Shown here: one piece after another, positions 45,236 to 53,408 of the stretch
How the letters are laid out: each line of letters begins with the position of its first letter
Position numbering within the stretch: the first letter of the stretch is position 1
NCBI GenBank assembly: GCA_004168015.1
Contig: SEYW01000003.1
Span: forward strand, 1-64,000
Source of the DNA: Methylolobus aquaticus
GTDB lineage: Bacteria; Pseudomonadota; Gammaproteobacteria; Methylococcales; Methylococcaceae
DNA: 64,000 nt
Reading direction: 5' to 3'
Program-made: the position numbers and the translations under genes
Notes under the pieces: generated by a model
Told to the model about the DNA's origin: nothing
Databases searched by the model: none
Seen by the model: the letters and a program-made list of their open reading frames with translations, nothing else

Positions 45236-46002
45236 CTACCGTACCCGTCATCCGACTGGAACACGTCTGGACGCGCTTTGGCGACAATCTGGTGCATCAG
45301 GACATCAGCCTGGAACTCGGTCCCGGGGAGATCCTGGGGCTGGTCGGCGCGTCGGGGTGTGGCAAGACTGTCCTGATGCGGGAAATGATCGGGCTCCAGG
45401 AGCCGACCGAGGGACGCGTCTACCTGTTCGGCGAACTGCTGCAACAGGCAGGCATCGAACTCCGCCAGCAATTGCGGAACCGCTGCGGCGTGCTGTTCCA
45501 GGGCGGTGCCCTGTTCAGCGCACTGAACGTCTTCGACAATATCGCTTTCGGGCTGCGCGAGCTGAGGGTGCACGACGAAGACCTGATCAGCCAGTTGGTC
45601 TGCATGAAGTTGGCGATGGTCGGCCTGACCGCCAATGACGCGTTGCTGATGCCGGCCGAGTTGTCGGGCGGCATGATCAAGCGCGCTGCGCTGGCGCGCG
45701 CGCTGATCCTGGAACCCGAACTGGTGCTGCTCGATGAGCCGACCTCGGGCCTGGATCCGGTACTCAGCGAGGAGTTCGTCAATTTGCTCGGGGCATTGCA
45801 GCAGGAACTCGGCTTCACAGTGGTCATGATCACCCACGACCTGGATACGCTTGGGGATCTGTGCACGCAAGTCGCCGTGCTCGCGGAGCATCAGCTCGTC
45901 GCCCATGGACCGCTGGCCAGCGCATTGGCCTGCCCGCATCCATTCACGCGGCAGTTCTTCCACGGCAAACGCGCCCAGCGCGTTTTCGACCGGACCGGCT
46001 GA
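45232..46002 (+). CDS. MlaF-type ABC transporter ATP-binding protein
   Basis: A 256-residue ATPase for the MlaE-type permease. Walker A is VGASGCGKTVLM, signature LSGGMIKRAALARAL (the MlaF form of LSGGQ), Walker B LVLLDEPTSGLDP, and switch His in VMITHDLDTLGDL. It begins with GTG (GTGA overlap with the permease). The MlaD gene starts 2 bases after its stop, so the three subunits are translated together. Confidence 0.93.
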   Translation: MTTVPVIRLEHVWTRFGDNLVHQDISLELGPGEILGLVGASGCGKTVLMREMIGLQEPTEGRVYLFGELLQQAGIELRQQLRNRCGVLFQGGALFSALNVFDNIAFGLRELRVHDEDLISQLVCMKLAMVGLTANDALLMPAELSGGMIKRAALARALILEPELVLLDEPTSGLDPVLSEEFVNLLGALQQELGFTVVMITHDLDTLGDLCTQVAVLAEHQLVAHGPLASALACPHPFTRQFFHGKRAQRVFDRTG

Positions 46003-46003
46003 C

Positions 46004-46927
46004 ATGACGAAGGAAAGTTACGCACTACTGACCGGCCTGTTTGTGATCGTCCTGGGGGCGGCGCTGATCGGGATCAGCACCTTCCTCGGCAGCTACGGCA
46101 TCGTCCGGGACACCTACATCGTCGTGACCACGGACACGGTCTCCGGGCTGAATGCCGAGTCGACCGTGATTTACCGCGGCGTGGCAGCCGGCAAGGTCAC
46201 CGCCATCGATTTCGATCCGCAGGACGTGCGCAACATCCTGGTCAAGATCGAAATCAATCGCGGGCTGCCGATCACGCAAGGGACCTTCGCAACACTGCGG
46301 ACCCAGGGCCTCACGGGCCTCGCTCAGGTGGAACTGAACGACAAGGGAGAGAACCCCGAGCCACTGCAGACACGGCCCGACGATCCGGCCCGGATCCCCC
46401 TGAGACCCTCGCTGCTCGACCGATTGACCGAATCGGGCGAGGATCTGCTGCCCAAGCTGACCCAACTCGCGGACCAACTCAACAGCGTCGTCGGTGCAGA
46501 GAACCGCAGTCGCGTGCAAGCGATCCTCACCAGCGGCGAGATCGCCGCGCGAGATCTGGTTGCTCTGGAAAAGCGGGCTAACGACGCGCTGACCGGTATT
46601 CCGGCACTGACGCGGCAAGCCGGGCAGTCGCTGAGCGAAATCAGCGCGTTGACCGACGATTTTCGCGTCACCTCGAAACATGTCCGCGACGCGGCGGATT
46701 CGACCGCATCCTTCGCCCAGTCCGGTCGCGCCACGTCGGAAGCGATGCAGACGATTGCCAAGCAATTGCTGCCGCGCGTCGAAACCCTGATTGGCGACCT
46801 GCAGCGAACCACGGATCAGATCCGACGCTTCTCGGCCACAGTCGAGAACGATCCCCAAGCGCTGCTGCTCGGTCATCCCACACCGAATCCGGGGCCGGGT
46901 GAACCCGGTCACGAGGAGTCACCATGA
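46004..46927 (+). CDS. MlaD/Mce-domain protein
   Basis: A 307-residue inner-membrane-anchored Mce protein that binds lipids in the periplasm. The N-terminal span (YALLTGLFVIVLGAALIGISTFL) precedes the MCE domain (~40-120, with VSGLNAESTVIYRGVAAGKVTAIDFDP and GLTGLAQVEL). The remaining ~180 residues are helical and longer than in E. coli MlaD, a form seen in organisms where helices make a channel. Its stop overlaps the lipoprotein ATG by 4 bases. Confidence 0.9.
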   Translation: MTKESYALLTGLFVIVLGAALIGISTFLGSYGIVRDTYIVVTTDTVSGLNAESTVIYRGVAAGKVTAIDFDPQDVRNILVKIEINRGLPITQGTFATLRTQGLTGLAQVELNDKGENPEPLQTRPDDPARIPLRPSLLDRLTESGEDLLPKLTQLADQLNSVVGAENRSRVQAILTSGEIAARDLVALEKRANDALTGIPALTRQAGQSLSEISALTDDFRVTSKHVRDAADSTASFAQSGRATSEAMQTIAKQLLPRVETLIGDLQRTTDQIRRFSATVENDPQALLLGHPTPNPGPGEPGHEESP

Positions 46928-47550
46928 ACTGTCGTTCCACCCGGATCTGGAGCGCCCTGATGCTCGCACTGACCAGCGTGAGCTGCTCCGTGCTGCCCGA
47001 CCGCCCCGCACCACCCGCCGTTCACGACTTCGGCCTGCCGGCAGCGGACAAGCGCTCGGCAACCGGCGCATGGACGGCGGCAACAGTCACTGCGCCCGAC
47101 TGGCTGCGCGATCCAAGACTGCGTTACCGGCTGTTGTACCGGCAACCGACCCGTATCCAGTTTTACACACTGGACCGCTGGATCGCTCCGCCGCCCGATC
47201 TGCTGGCGCAGCGCCTGTCGGCCGCCGCCGGCCCCGCGGGCTGCCCGCTGCGAGTCGACCTGCAGACCTTCGAGCAGGTGTTCTCTCAGCCGGGCCAGGC
47301 ACGTGTCATCGTCGAACTTCAGGCCCGTGCGGCAGCACCAGGCGCCATCGCAGACCAGCCGTTGGCCGAGCAGCGCTTTGCGCTCAGCCGCCCCTGCCCG
47401 ACCCCCGATGCGGCCGGTGCCGTCGCTGCGTTCTCACTGGCGATGGACGATGCGGTAAGCCGGTTGGCTACCTGGCTGCGGACGCTGCCCGCGGGCGTGG
47501 CCGGCGCCTGCCGCGCCGCACAGCAAGACTCCGGGGCATCCGTTCACTAA
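46924..47550 (+). CDS. ABC-type transport auxiliary lipoprotein (PqiC-like)
   Basis: A 208-residue protein with a lipobox-like LTSVSC (Cys ~21). The ABC_trans_aux pattern is visible: DFGLPAADKR, VTAPDWLRDPRLRYRLLYRQPTRIQFYTLDRWIAPPPDLLAQRL, LRVDLQTFEQVFSQPGQARVIVELQAR. Such lipoproteins partner Mce transporters such as PqiAB. It completes a MlaE-F-D-lipoprotein operon; neither MlaC nor MlaA lies next to it. Confidence 0.85.
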   Translation: MNCRSTRIWSALMLALTSVSCSVLPDRPAPPAVHDFGLPAADKRSATGAWTAATVTAPDWLRDPRLRYRLLYRQPTRIQFYTLDRWIAPPPDLLAQRLSAAAGPAGCPLRVDLQTFEQVFSQPGQARVIVELQARAAAPGAIADQPLAEQRFALSRPCPTPDAAGAVAAFSLAMDDAVSRLATWLRTLPAGVAGACRAAQQDSGASVH

Positions 47551-47594
47551 CCACCTATTCGCTGCGCGTCTGGCGCGCTTGGGCTCTGCTTTCC

Positions 47595-48776
47595 ATGAAA
47601 CCATCACGCATCCTGACCGTGATCCTGCTTTGCCTACTGCTGGTCCCCGCGCAGGCAGGGACCCGCGAAGTCCCGGTCGATGCAGCGATCGATGCCGAAC
47701 TCGGCTACCTGTTGGGGCTGGTCGGCACCGGTAGCCGGAACGCCGCCTCGTTCCGGGCGGAGCGCCTCCACAAGACGCTGCAGTTCCTCCTCGGCCCCAA
47801 GGACGCCGGCACGCTCCTTTATGCCAAAGACCGGAACGGGGCACCGTCCGCCTATCTGCAACTGGACCTGCGCCGGCCGATGGCCGACGTGCTGCGTCTG
47901 ACTTACGACACCGCATTGCCGGCTGTCGTGACCTCGCCGTCGACGGTGAGAACAGCCCGATGGAATCGCATCGATTCCTCCGACGGACGGCTGCCGCCGT
48001 TCTGGGAGCGCAGAACAGACGCGCCGGAGACGCTCATCGCCACCGGCATCGAGCATCTGATCAACAGCCCGGACGCACATACCGGAGCCTATTACGAGTA
48101 CGACCTGGACCGGACCCTGATCCTGACGCGTTGGCGGGACCGTCCGCTGTTCATCAGCCTGTCGGCGCAAAAAGGCCGTTCCGAGGTTGGCAAGCAAGGC
48201 CTCATACTGGGCGACGACAGTCGCTGGACCTACCTCTACTCCGGCATCCCGGGGCTTGTGTGGCCCGGTTTCGGCTGGGTCGATTCCTACCTGTATGATT
48301 CCTACTCGGTCGTGTTCTATCTAGGCACCGCAACCGGTGATGCTCCGACACGTTTCGGCATCTTCAAGTGGATCAGGGCCGGCTGGGTCGGCATGAACAT
48401 GGCGCAAAGAGCCCACATCCACGCCGGCCTCCGACGCTATGCCGACGCGTTCAAGCTGATTCTGGAGAGCCCCAGAACCGGGGACGTGACCAGCATCATT
48501 CGCCGGTTCAGCGCGATACGCGAAATGCCCGCCGATCAGTTGGCCGCCGTGACGGCCCGCTATCTGGCTGCGCTGCGCACCGAACTCAATGCTGCACCGA
48601 AAGCCGACGGCGCCGACCGGGCACTGGAATGGCTGGGTAACGGCCGTTATCTGGAAACGATCGGAACGGAAGAGAGGATCTCCATCGCCAGCCTGGAGCA
48701 ACTGAAAGCGCTGCTGGGCAAACCCCACCATGTCACGCTGAACCCTGCGCCAGAGCGCCTGCCGCATCGTCGGTGA
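47595..48776 (+). CDS. Exported hypothetical protein
   Basis: A 393-residue protein with a cleavable signal peptide (LLVPAQAG, cleavage ~22). The mature part is rich in Trp, Tyr and Arg, including EYDLDRTLILTRWRDRPLFISLSAQKGRSEVGKQGL and PGFGWVDSYLYDSYSVVFYLG, with no membrane span. I recognise no family. It starts 44 bases after the Mla lipoprotein in the same direction and may belong to that operon, so a periplasmic role in envelope lipid or cell-surface work is possible but unproved. Confidence 0.6.
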   Translation: MKPSRILTVILLCLLLVPAQAGTREVPVDAAIDAELGYLLGLVGTGSRNAASFRAERLHKTLQFLLGPKDAGTLLYAKDRNGAPSAYLQLDLRRPMADVLRLTYDTALPAVVTSPSTVRTARWNRIDSSDGRLPPFWERRTDAPETLIATGIEHLINSPDAHTGAYYEYDLDRTLILTRWRDRPLFISLSAQKGRSEVGKQGLILGDDSRWTYLYSGIPGLVWPGFGWVDSYLYDSYSVVFYLGTATGDAPTRFGIFKWIRAGWVGMNMAQRAHIHAGLRRYADAFKLILESPRTGDVTSIIRRFSAIREMPADQLAAVTARYLAALRTELNAAPKADGADRALEWLGNGRYLETIGTEERISIASLEQLKALLGKPHHVTLNPAPERLPHRR

Positions 48777-48785
48777 CCGGCGGCC

Positions 48786-50129
48786 TCACGCATCCGCACG
48801 ATCCGACTGCAGATAGGAGCCGGCCCGATAGCGTCGTGCATAAGCGGCGAAGACCAGTACCGTGACGGCCATCAACACACAAAAGAACCAGAAATAGGCC
48901 GCGCCCGCCAGGCGGCTCCCTCCGTCCGGCGTCGAAATCAGGAAGTTGATGCCACTCGTGAAGACGTTACCCAGTGCCACCGAGGCCATGTAAAAGGCCA
49001 TGACCAGGGACTTCATCGTCAATGGTGCCTGGGTGTAGGCGAATTCGAGCCCGGTCACCGAGACCATCACTTCGGCCGAGGTCAGCAGCAGGTAGGCGAG
49101 CAACTGCCACCCGATGCTCGGCCTGGCGCCATGATCCACCGCGTTCTGGATGACTGCGACGACCGCGAACGACGCCGCCGCGAGGATCATGCCGAGACCG
49201 AGCTTTCGCAGCGAGGTCAGGGGCATCCAACGCTCCAGTGCCGGGTAGACCACGCGGCCGAAGAGCGGTACCAGCAACAGGATGAGCAGCGGGTTCGCAG
49301 CCTGGATCTGCGAGGGCAGGATCTCGTGACCGGCTATTTCGCGATCCAGCTTGGCGGCCTGCAGCACCCAGGACGACCCGGTCTGGTCGAACAACGACCA
49401 GAAAATGGCGATCAGGCCGTACAGCACCACAAGCTGCCCGAGGCGGCTCAACTCTCGGGGTTGCAACGCTTCCCGCAACAGGCCCGGTCCGGCCGGCGGC
49501 ACATGCGCGAATTGCCAGCGTCCGAGCCAGAACACGGCCGTGGCAACCGCCATCAGCACACCGGGCACGCCGAAGGCCACCGCGGCGCCGAAGCGCACCA
49601 GAAGCCAGGGCGTGACCAGCATCGACACCAGGGCACCCAGATTGATTGCCAGGTAGAACCACCCGTACACCCGTTCGAGCAGGTGCCGGTTATGGACGCT
49701 GAACTGATCACCGACGTGTGACGAGACGCAGGGCTTGATCCCGCCCGCGCCCAGAGCGATCAGGGCTTGTCCCACGAGCATGCCGCTGCGGGTGTCGTCC
49801 AAGGCCAGGGCGAGGTGCCCCGCACAATAAACCAGTGACAGCAGGATGATGGTCCGGTACTTGCCCAGAAAGCCATCGGCAAGCAGTGCACCGAGGAGCG
49901 GCGTGAAATAGGTGGCCGAGACGAACAGGTGAAAGTATGCCTGCGCCTGGGTTTCGCTCATCGTGTCGAGTCGGCCGGCGGTATCCATCAGGTACTGCGT
50001 CATGTAGACGACCAGGATCGCCCGCATCCCGTAATAGCTGAAGCGCTCGGCTGCCTCGTTGCCGATGATGTAGGGCAGTCCCGGCGGAAGCCCAGGGCCC
50101 GGTAGGGGAAAACTGCGATATCGGCGCAT
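48786..50129 (-). CDS. POT/PTR family oligopeptide MFS transporter
   Basis: A 447-residue inner-membrane proton-coupled peptide symporter with 12-14 spans. The POT signature NEAAERFSYYGMRAILVVYMTQYL is near the N-terminus, followed by the ADGFLGKYRTIILLSLVYCAGHLAL motif, and GAGGIKPCVSSHVGDQF typical of the family. Uptake of di- and tripeptides is the expected role. It is convergent with the unknown exported protein gene. Confidence 0.92.
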   Translation of the reverse strand: MRRYRSFPLPGPGLPPGLPYIIGNEAAERFSYYGMRAILVVYMTQYLMDTAGRLDTMSETQAQAYFHLFVSATYFTPLLGALLADGFLGKYRTIILLSLVYCAGHLALALDDTRSGMLVGQALIALGAGGIKPCVSSHVGDQFSVHNRHLLERVYGWFYLAINLGALVSMLVTPWLLVRFGAAVAFGVPGVLMAVATAVFWLGRWQFAHVPPAGPGLLREALQPRELSRLGQLVVLYGLIAIFWSLFDQTGSSWVLQAAKLDREIAGHEILPSQIQAANPLLILLLVPLFGRVVYPALERWMPLTSLRKLGLGMILAAASFAVVAVIQNAVDHGARPSIGWQLLAYLLLTSAEVMVSVTGLEFAYTQAPLTMKSLVMAFYMASVALGNVFTSGINFLISTPDGGSRLAGAAYFWFFCVLMAVTVLVFAAYARRYRAGSYLQSDRADA

Positions 50130-50149
50130 GCGCGGTATCCGTCAGGGTG

Positions 50150-50386
50150 TCAGCGAGTCAACGCGACGCTGGCTTCGGCCAGGCCGCCGGAATGAAAGGC
50201 CCTCGAAAACACTTCAATCGCTTTCCAGTATGAACTAAGCTCCTTTCGAAACAGTCCGAGCGCCGTGAACACAGGCTGCCGCGAAAGGCTGGGCCGCCGC
50301 AACGTCATGGTCTGACGGGACAATCGTAGCGACCTCCATCGCAACTGCTCGATCGAGGCGCTGCGGTTTGGGCAAAGACAGCACAT
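50150..50386 (-). CDS. Possible small protein upstream of the POT gene
   Basis: A 78-residue frame with a purine-rich site before ATG 50386 and an amphipathic C-terminal half (LGLFRKELSSYWKAIEVFSRAF). The N-terminal half is Arg/Ser-rich and could be spurious. It ends 20 bases before the POT start on the same strand. No homology is recognised. Confidence 0.25.
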   Translation of the reverse strand: MCCLCPNRSASIEQLRWRSLRLSRQTMTLRRPSLSRQPVFTALGLFRKELSSYWKAIEVFSRAFHSGGLAEASVALTR

Positions 50387-50443
50387 CGTGGTGGCCTCGG
50401 TTTCGCCCGTCGACCCGATCGGCCGCTGGGGAGAACAAGAAAA

Positions 50444-50569
50444 ATGATGAATGACCCCAACAGAAAAAGAACCTGGATCGAGTTCACCCAGTCGGTGACG
50501 GTTACAGCCAGCTGGATGATAGGCTGGACGGCGCTGCTCATCCTGTTTGGGATGGGCTGGATCGGCTAG
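50444..50569 (+). CDS. 41-residue membrane small protein
   Basis: A gene too short for most finders: ATG 50444 (a second ATG at 50447) follows a GGGGAG site with 10 bases spacing. The product starts with a charged region (MMNDPNRKRTWIEF), then one hydrophobic span of about 20 residues (ASWMIGWTALLILFGMGWIG) and stops. This is a classic single-pass small protein layout. The surrounding 50390-50647 gap has no other gene. Function unknown. Confidence 0.55.
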   Translation: MMNDPNRKRTWIEFTQSVTVTASWMIGWTALLILFGMGWIG

Positions 50570-50647
50570 GCGCCGTGTCAGCATCGTCCCGCCCTGATTC
50601 ACGGGATGATCCGCCCGGATCAATGATGCCCCTGTCTCGGAACGCCG

Positions 50648-51337
50648 CTACCCGACGCCAAACACCCACGCGAAGGCCTGGTTCATGAAGGCGTTAAATG
50701 CCCGTCCCAGGGCAGTGACCGAGAAATCGTGTAGGGCCAGCAGCGCCCATAGCAGCCCGTGGCCTATGATGATGCTCCAGAAAACCCGTTGGTAGCTGTC
50801 CTTGGTGAGCTTGTGCCGAAAGTTGGTTTGGGCCAGCAGTGCACCGGGCCATCCCCCCATGAACTCGATCAGGTGCAGATAGAACTCGGGAATGCGCCAG
50901 CGATGGGCCAGCGCGCGCCGCTTGTCCGCGCCGTAGTACAGAATGGCCAGTGTACTCATGAACACATAAACCAGCAGCGGAATCGGGTTATGGTGCTTCC
51001 AGAGTACCCAGCAGGACAGCAGAATCGGCAGCCGGATCAGTATGTACACCATCCAGGCATACGCGCGGCGCCATTTACGCCCCGTCTCCGGCTCGACCGG
51101 CCGGACGGCCACGCCCTCCAACACGGCCTGGGCGATCCGCTTCTTGTCCGGAATCTCGCGCGCTAGCCGGTAACGAACCGCATCACCGATTTCAGGCCGG
51201 CGGCTCAGCCCCCTCCGGAAGGCACTGATGTGGACGAAAAAATCCTCGCCTCCGGCCTCCGGGCGCACGAAACCGAAGCCACGGTCGTCGTTCCAGAGCA
51301 CTAGGGTGCCGCGTTGCCATTGCGGTGCGCCAGCCAT
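50648..51337 (-). CDS. Cold-shock domain plus DUF1294 membrane protein
   Basis: A 229-residue two-domain protein. Residues ~5-70 are a cold-shock (CSD) domain: QRGTLVLWNDDRGFGFVRPEAGGEDFFVHISAF, containing RNP-1 (GFGFV) and RNP-2 (FFVHIS) for nucleic-acid binding. After two hydrophobic spans comes DUF1294: FMSTLAILYYGADKRRALAHRWRIPEFYLHLIEFMGGWPGALLAQTNFRHKLTKDSYQRVF, the family's signature, then a final span. ATG 51337 starts just before the CSD; upstream residues are not conserved. It overlaps no neighbour. Role unknown. Confidence 0.88.
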   Translation of the reverse strand: MAGAPQWQRGTLVLWNDDRGFGFVRPEAGGEDFFVHISAFRRGLSRRPEIGDAVRYRLAREIPDKKRIAQAVLEGVAVRPVEPETGRKWRRAYAWMVYILIRLPILLSCWVLWKHHNPIPLLVYVFMSTLAILYYGADKRRALAHRWRIPEFYLHLIEFMGGWPGALLAQTNFRHKLTKDSYQRVFWSIIIGHGLLWALLALHDFSVTALGRAFNAFMNQAFAWVFGVG

Positions 51338-51437
51338 CAGTGTGTAACCACCCACCGGATTTTTCGGCGCAGACCAACGGCCCGGACGCGCGCGGGCTGA
51401 TCGCCGGCACCCCGCATGTCCAGCCGCACCGCAACCA

Positions 51438-53405
51438 TCACGACAACGCGCAGGTGGACGCCTCGCGCCAGGCCTCGCCACTGCTGCCGGCCATCGACTC
51501 GGCACAACCCGGCGCTCCGGCATGAACCCCCAACGCTGGCGGCAACGACCGGAACAGCCCCGTATCGACGGTTTCCAGCCAGATGTCGAGCACCGCCAGA
51601 GCCCACAGCGTGCGGGTATGGTCCGCCGCACGTGACAAGTGTTCGTTCAGGAGCCGGAGCGGGGCGTCCCGGGCGATGCCGACCGAGGCCAATCTCCCAG
51701 AGCCGAGTCGCCCGGCCGTCCAGTCAGCCAGCGGGCCGCGCAGCCATTTGGTGAGAGGCACGGACAAGCCGCGTTTGCGACGCTCGACGATATCCCGCGG
51801 CAGATAGCGGGTCGCATAGGACTTCAGAAAAGCCTTGGTCTTCAGGCCGCGAACCCGCTCATTGCCGGCCAGACCGGCCGAGAATTCAAGCACCTTGGAA
51901 TCAAGGAACGGGGTCCGAATTTCGACTCCGGTGCTCATGCCTGACCGGTCGGCCTTGGTCAGCAGACCCTCACCCAACCCATGTTCGAGGTCGTAGCGCT
52001 GCACGCAGTCCAGGGCTTCGCCGACAAAGTCGGATGCAGCGATGGGCCAGGAATGCGAGCCGATCAGTGCCTCCAGCACAGGCGGCGGCGTGTGCGAGGT
52101 CCACAGACGATGCCGCTCCGGGGGCGGGAGATTGATGCCCCGCAGAAAGCGCTTCACCAGATAGGAAACCGGCATTTTCTTGTCCGAATCGGGCCAGCGT
52201 TCAACCAGTGCCGAGATGCCGCGTTGCAGCCAATGAGGCAGCGCCAGGAAGCCGTTGGCCAGCCCGATACCGGCATAGGTCGGATAACCGCCGAACAATT
52301 CGTCCGCGCCTTCGCCGGCCAGCGCCAACTTGATCTCCGCCGAAGCGGCACGCGCACACAACGCCGCCGGCGCCCAGGCCGGATCAGCCAGCGGCTCGCC
52401 GCAGAGCCGGACCAGCCGCTCGATTTCGTCCCGGATCTCGTCTGGGCCGACCCAGATGTCGCGCTTGTGAAAATCGAACAGCGCGGCGACCCGGTTCGCG
52501 TAGTCGCCCTCATCGTAGGACTCTTCCCGGAACCGGATCGTGTAAGCGGTAATCGATGACTGCGGGCGCAGCGAGCGCAACACCGCGGAAACCAGCGACG
52601 AATCGATGCCGCCGCTGAGAAAGACCCCATAGGGCACATCGACGTCACTCTGCCGATCGACCGCGGCCCTGAACACCGCATCGAAAGCGTCAACCGATCC
52701 GCGCTGCTTGGGGCGTTCGACCACCGGCCAGCGCCAATAACGGCGCGTCTCGCGCTGCGCATTGGCCAGGTCGAACGTCATGATCTCCCCCGGCCGCAGC
52801 TTTTCAACTCCCACAATCGGCGTATCCGGCGCCGTGAAGAAGCCGAAGGTCAGATAGCGGGCCACGGCATCCGGCCGGCAGTCAGGCGTTTCGAACTGAC
52901 TCAGCACACCGGACAATTCGCTGGCGAAGCCGATCGTGCCGTCATTCTGCCAGTAGAACAGCGGCCGCTCGCCGGTCAGATCGCGGGCAATGATCAGTTT
53001 GGCCTGCCGGGGATCGTAAACCGCGCAGGCGAAAGCACCTTCCAGCCGTTCGACAAATGCCGCCCCGAGTTCGAGATACAGCCCGGGGATGACGGCCACG
53101 TCGGTGTCCTTCAGCACGGGCCGCCCCCGCTGTTCCAGCCAGGCTCTGAGTTCCCGGTGATTGTCGATCTCGCCGTTGCAGACGGCAACCACGCCGCTGT
53201 CCGCATCGACGATCGGCTGCATGCCGTTCAGCAAACCACGTATGGTCAGCCGGCTGGCACCGAGTGCACCATGCGCCACCGGCAGGGTCGCTCGTCCGTC
53301 GGGACCGCGATGCCCCATCACCTGCAACATCTCGGCCACCCGGGACTCGGCCCCACCCAGGCGAGAACCAGGACCCGTCGACAGCAACCCGCAAATTCCA
53401 CACAT
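51438..53405 (-). CDS. asnB: Asparagine synthetase-like glutamine amidotransferase
   Basis: A 655-residue enzyme of the AsnB family, which transfers amide from glutamine. MCGICG provides the N-terminal catalytic Cys2; the class II amidotransferase domain runs to ~200, and the ATP-pyrophosphatase motif FLSGGIDSSLVSAVL and FGGYPTYAG follow, with SGMSTGVEIRTPFLD near residue 495. Homologues in exopolysaccharide loci amidate sugars rather than aspartate. The start has AAGGAG upstream and lies 3 bases after the glycosyltransferase stop, so the two genes are probably one transcript. Confidence 0.9.
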   Translation of the reverse strand: MCGICGLLSTGPGSRLGGAESRVAEMLQVMGHRGPDGRATLPVAHGALGASRLTIRGLLNGMQPIVDADSGVVAVCNGEIDNHRELRAWLEQRGRPVLKDTDVAVIPGLYLELGAAFVERLEGAFACAVYDPRQAKLIIARDLTGERPLFYWQNDGTIGFASELSGVLSQFETPDCRPDAVARYLTFGFFTAPDTPIVGVEKLRPGEIMTFDLANAQRETRRYWRWPVVERPKQRGSVDAFDAVFRAAVDRQSDVDVPYGVFLSGGIDSSLVSAVLRSLRPQSSITAYTIRFREESYDEGDYANRVAALFDFHKRDIWVGPDEIRDEIERLVRLCGEPLADPAWAPAALCARAASAEIKLALAGEGADELFGGYPTYAGIGLANGFLALPHWLQRGISALVERWPDSDKKMPVSYLVKRFLRGINLPPPERHRLWTSHTPPPVLEALIGSHSWPIAASDFVGEALDCVQRYDLEHGLGEGLLTKADRSGMSTGVEIRTPFLDSKVLEFSAGLAGNERVRGLKTKAFLKSYATRYLPRDIVERRKRGLSVPLTKWLRGPLADWTAGRLGSGRLASVGIARDAPLRLLNEHLSRAADHTRTLWALAVLDIWLETVDTGLFRSLPPALGVHAGAPGCAESMAGSSGEAWREASTCALS

Positions 53406-53408
53406 GCT

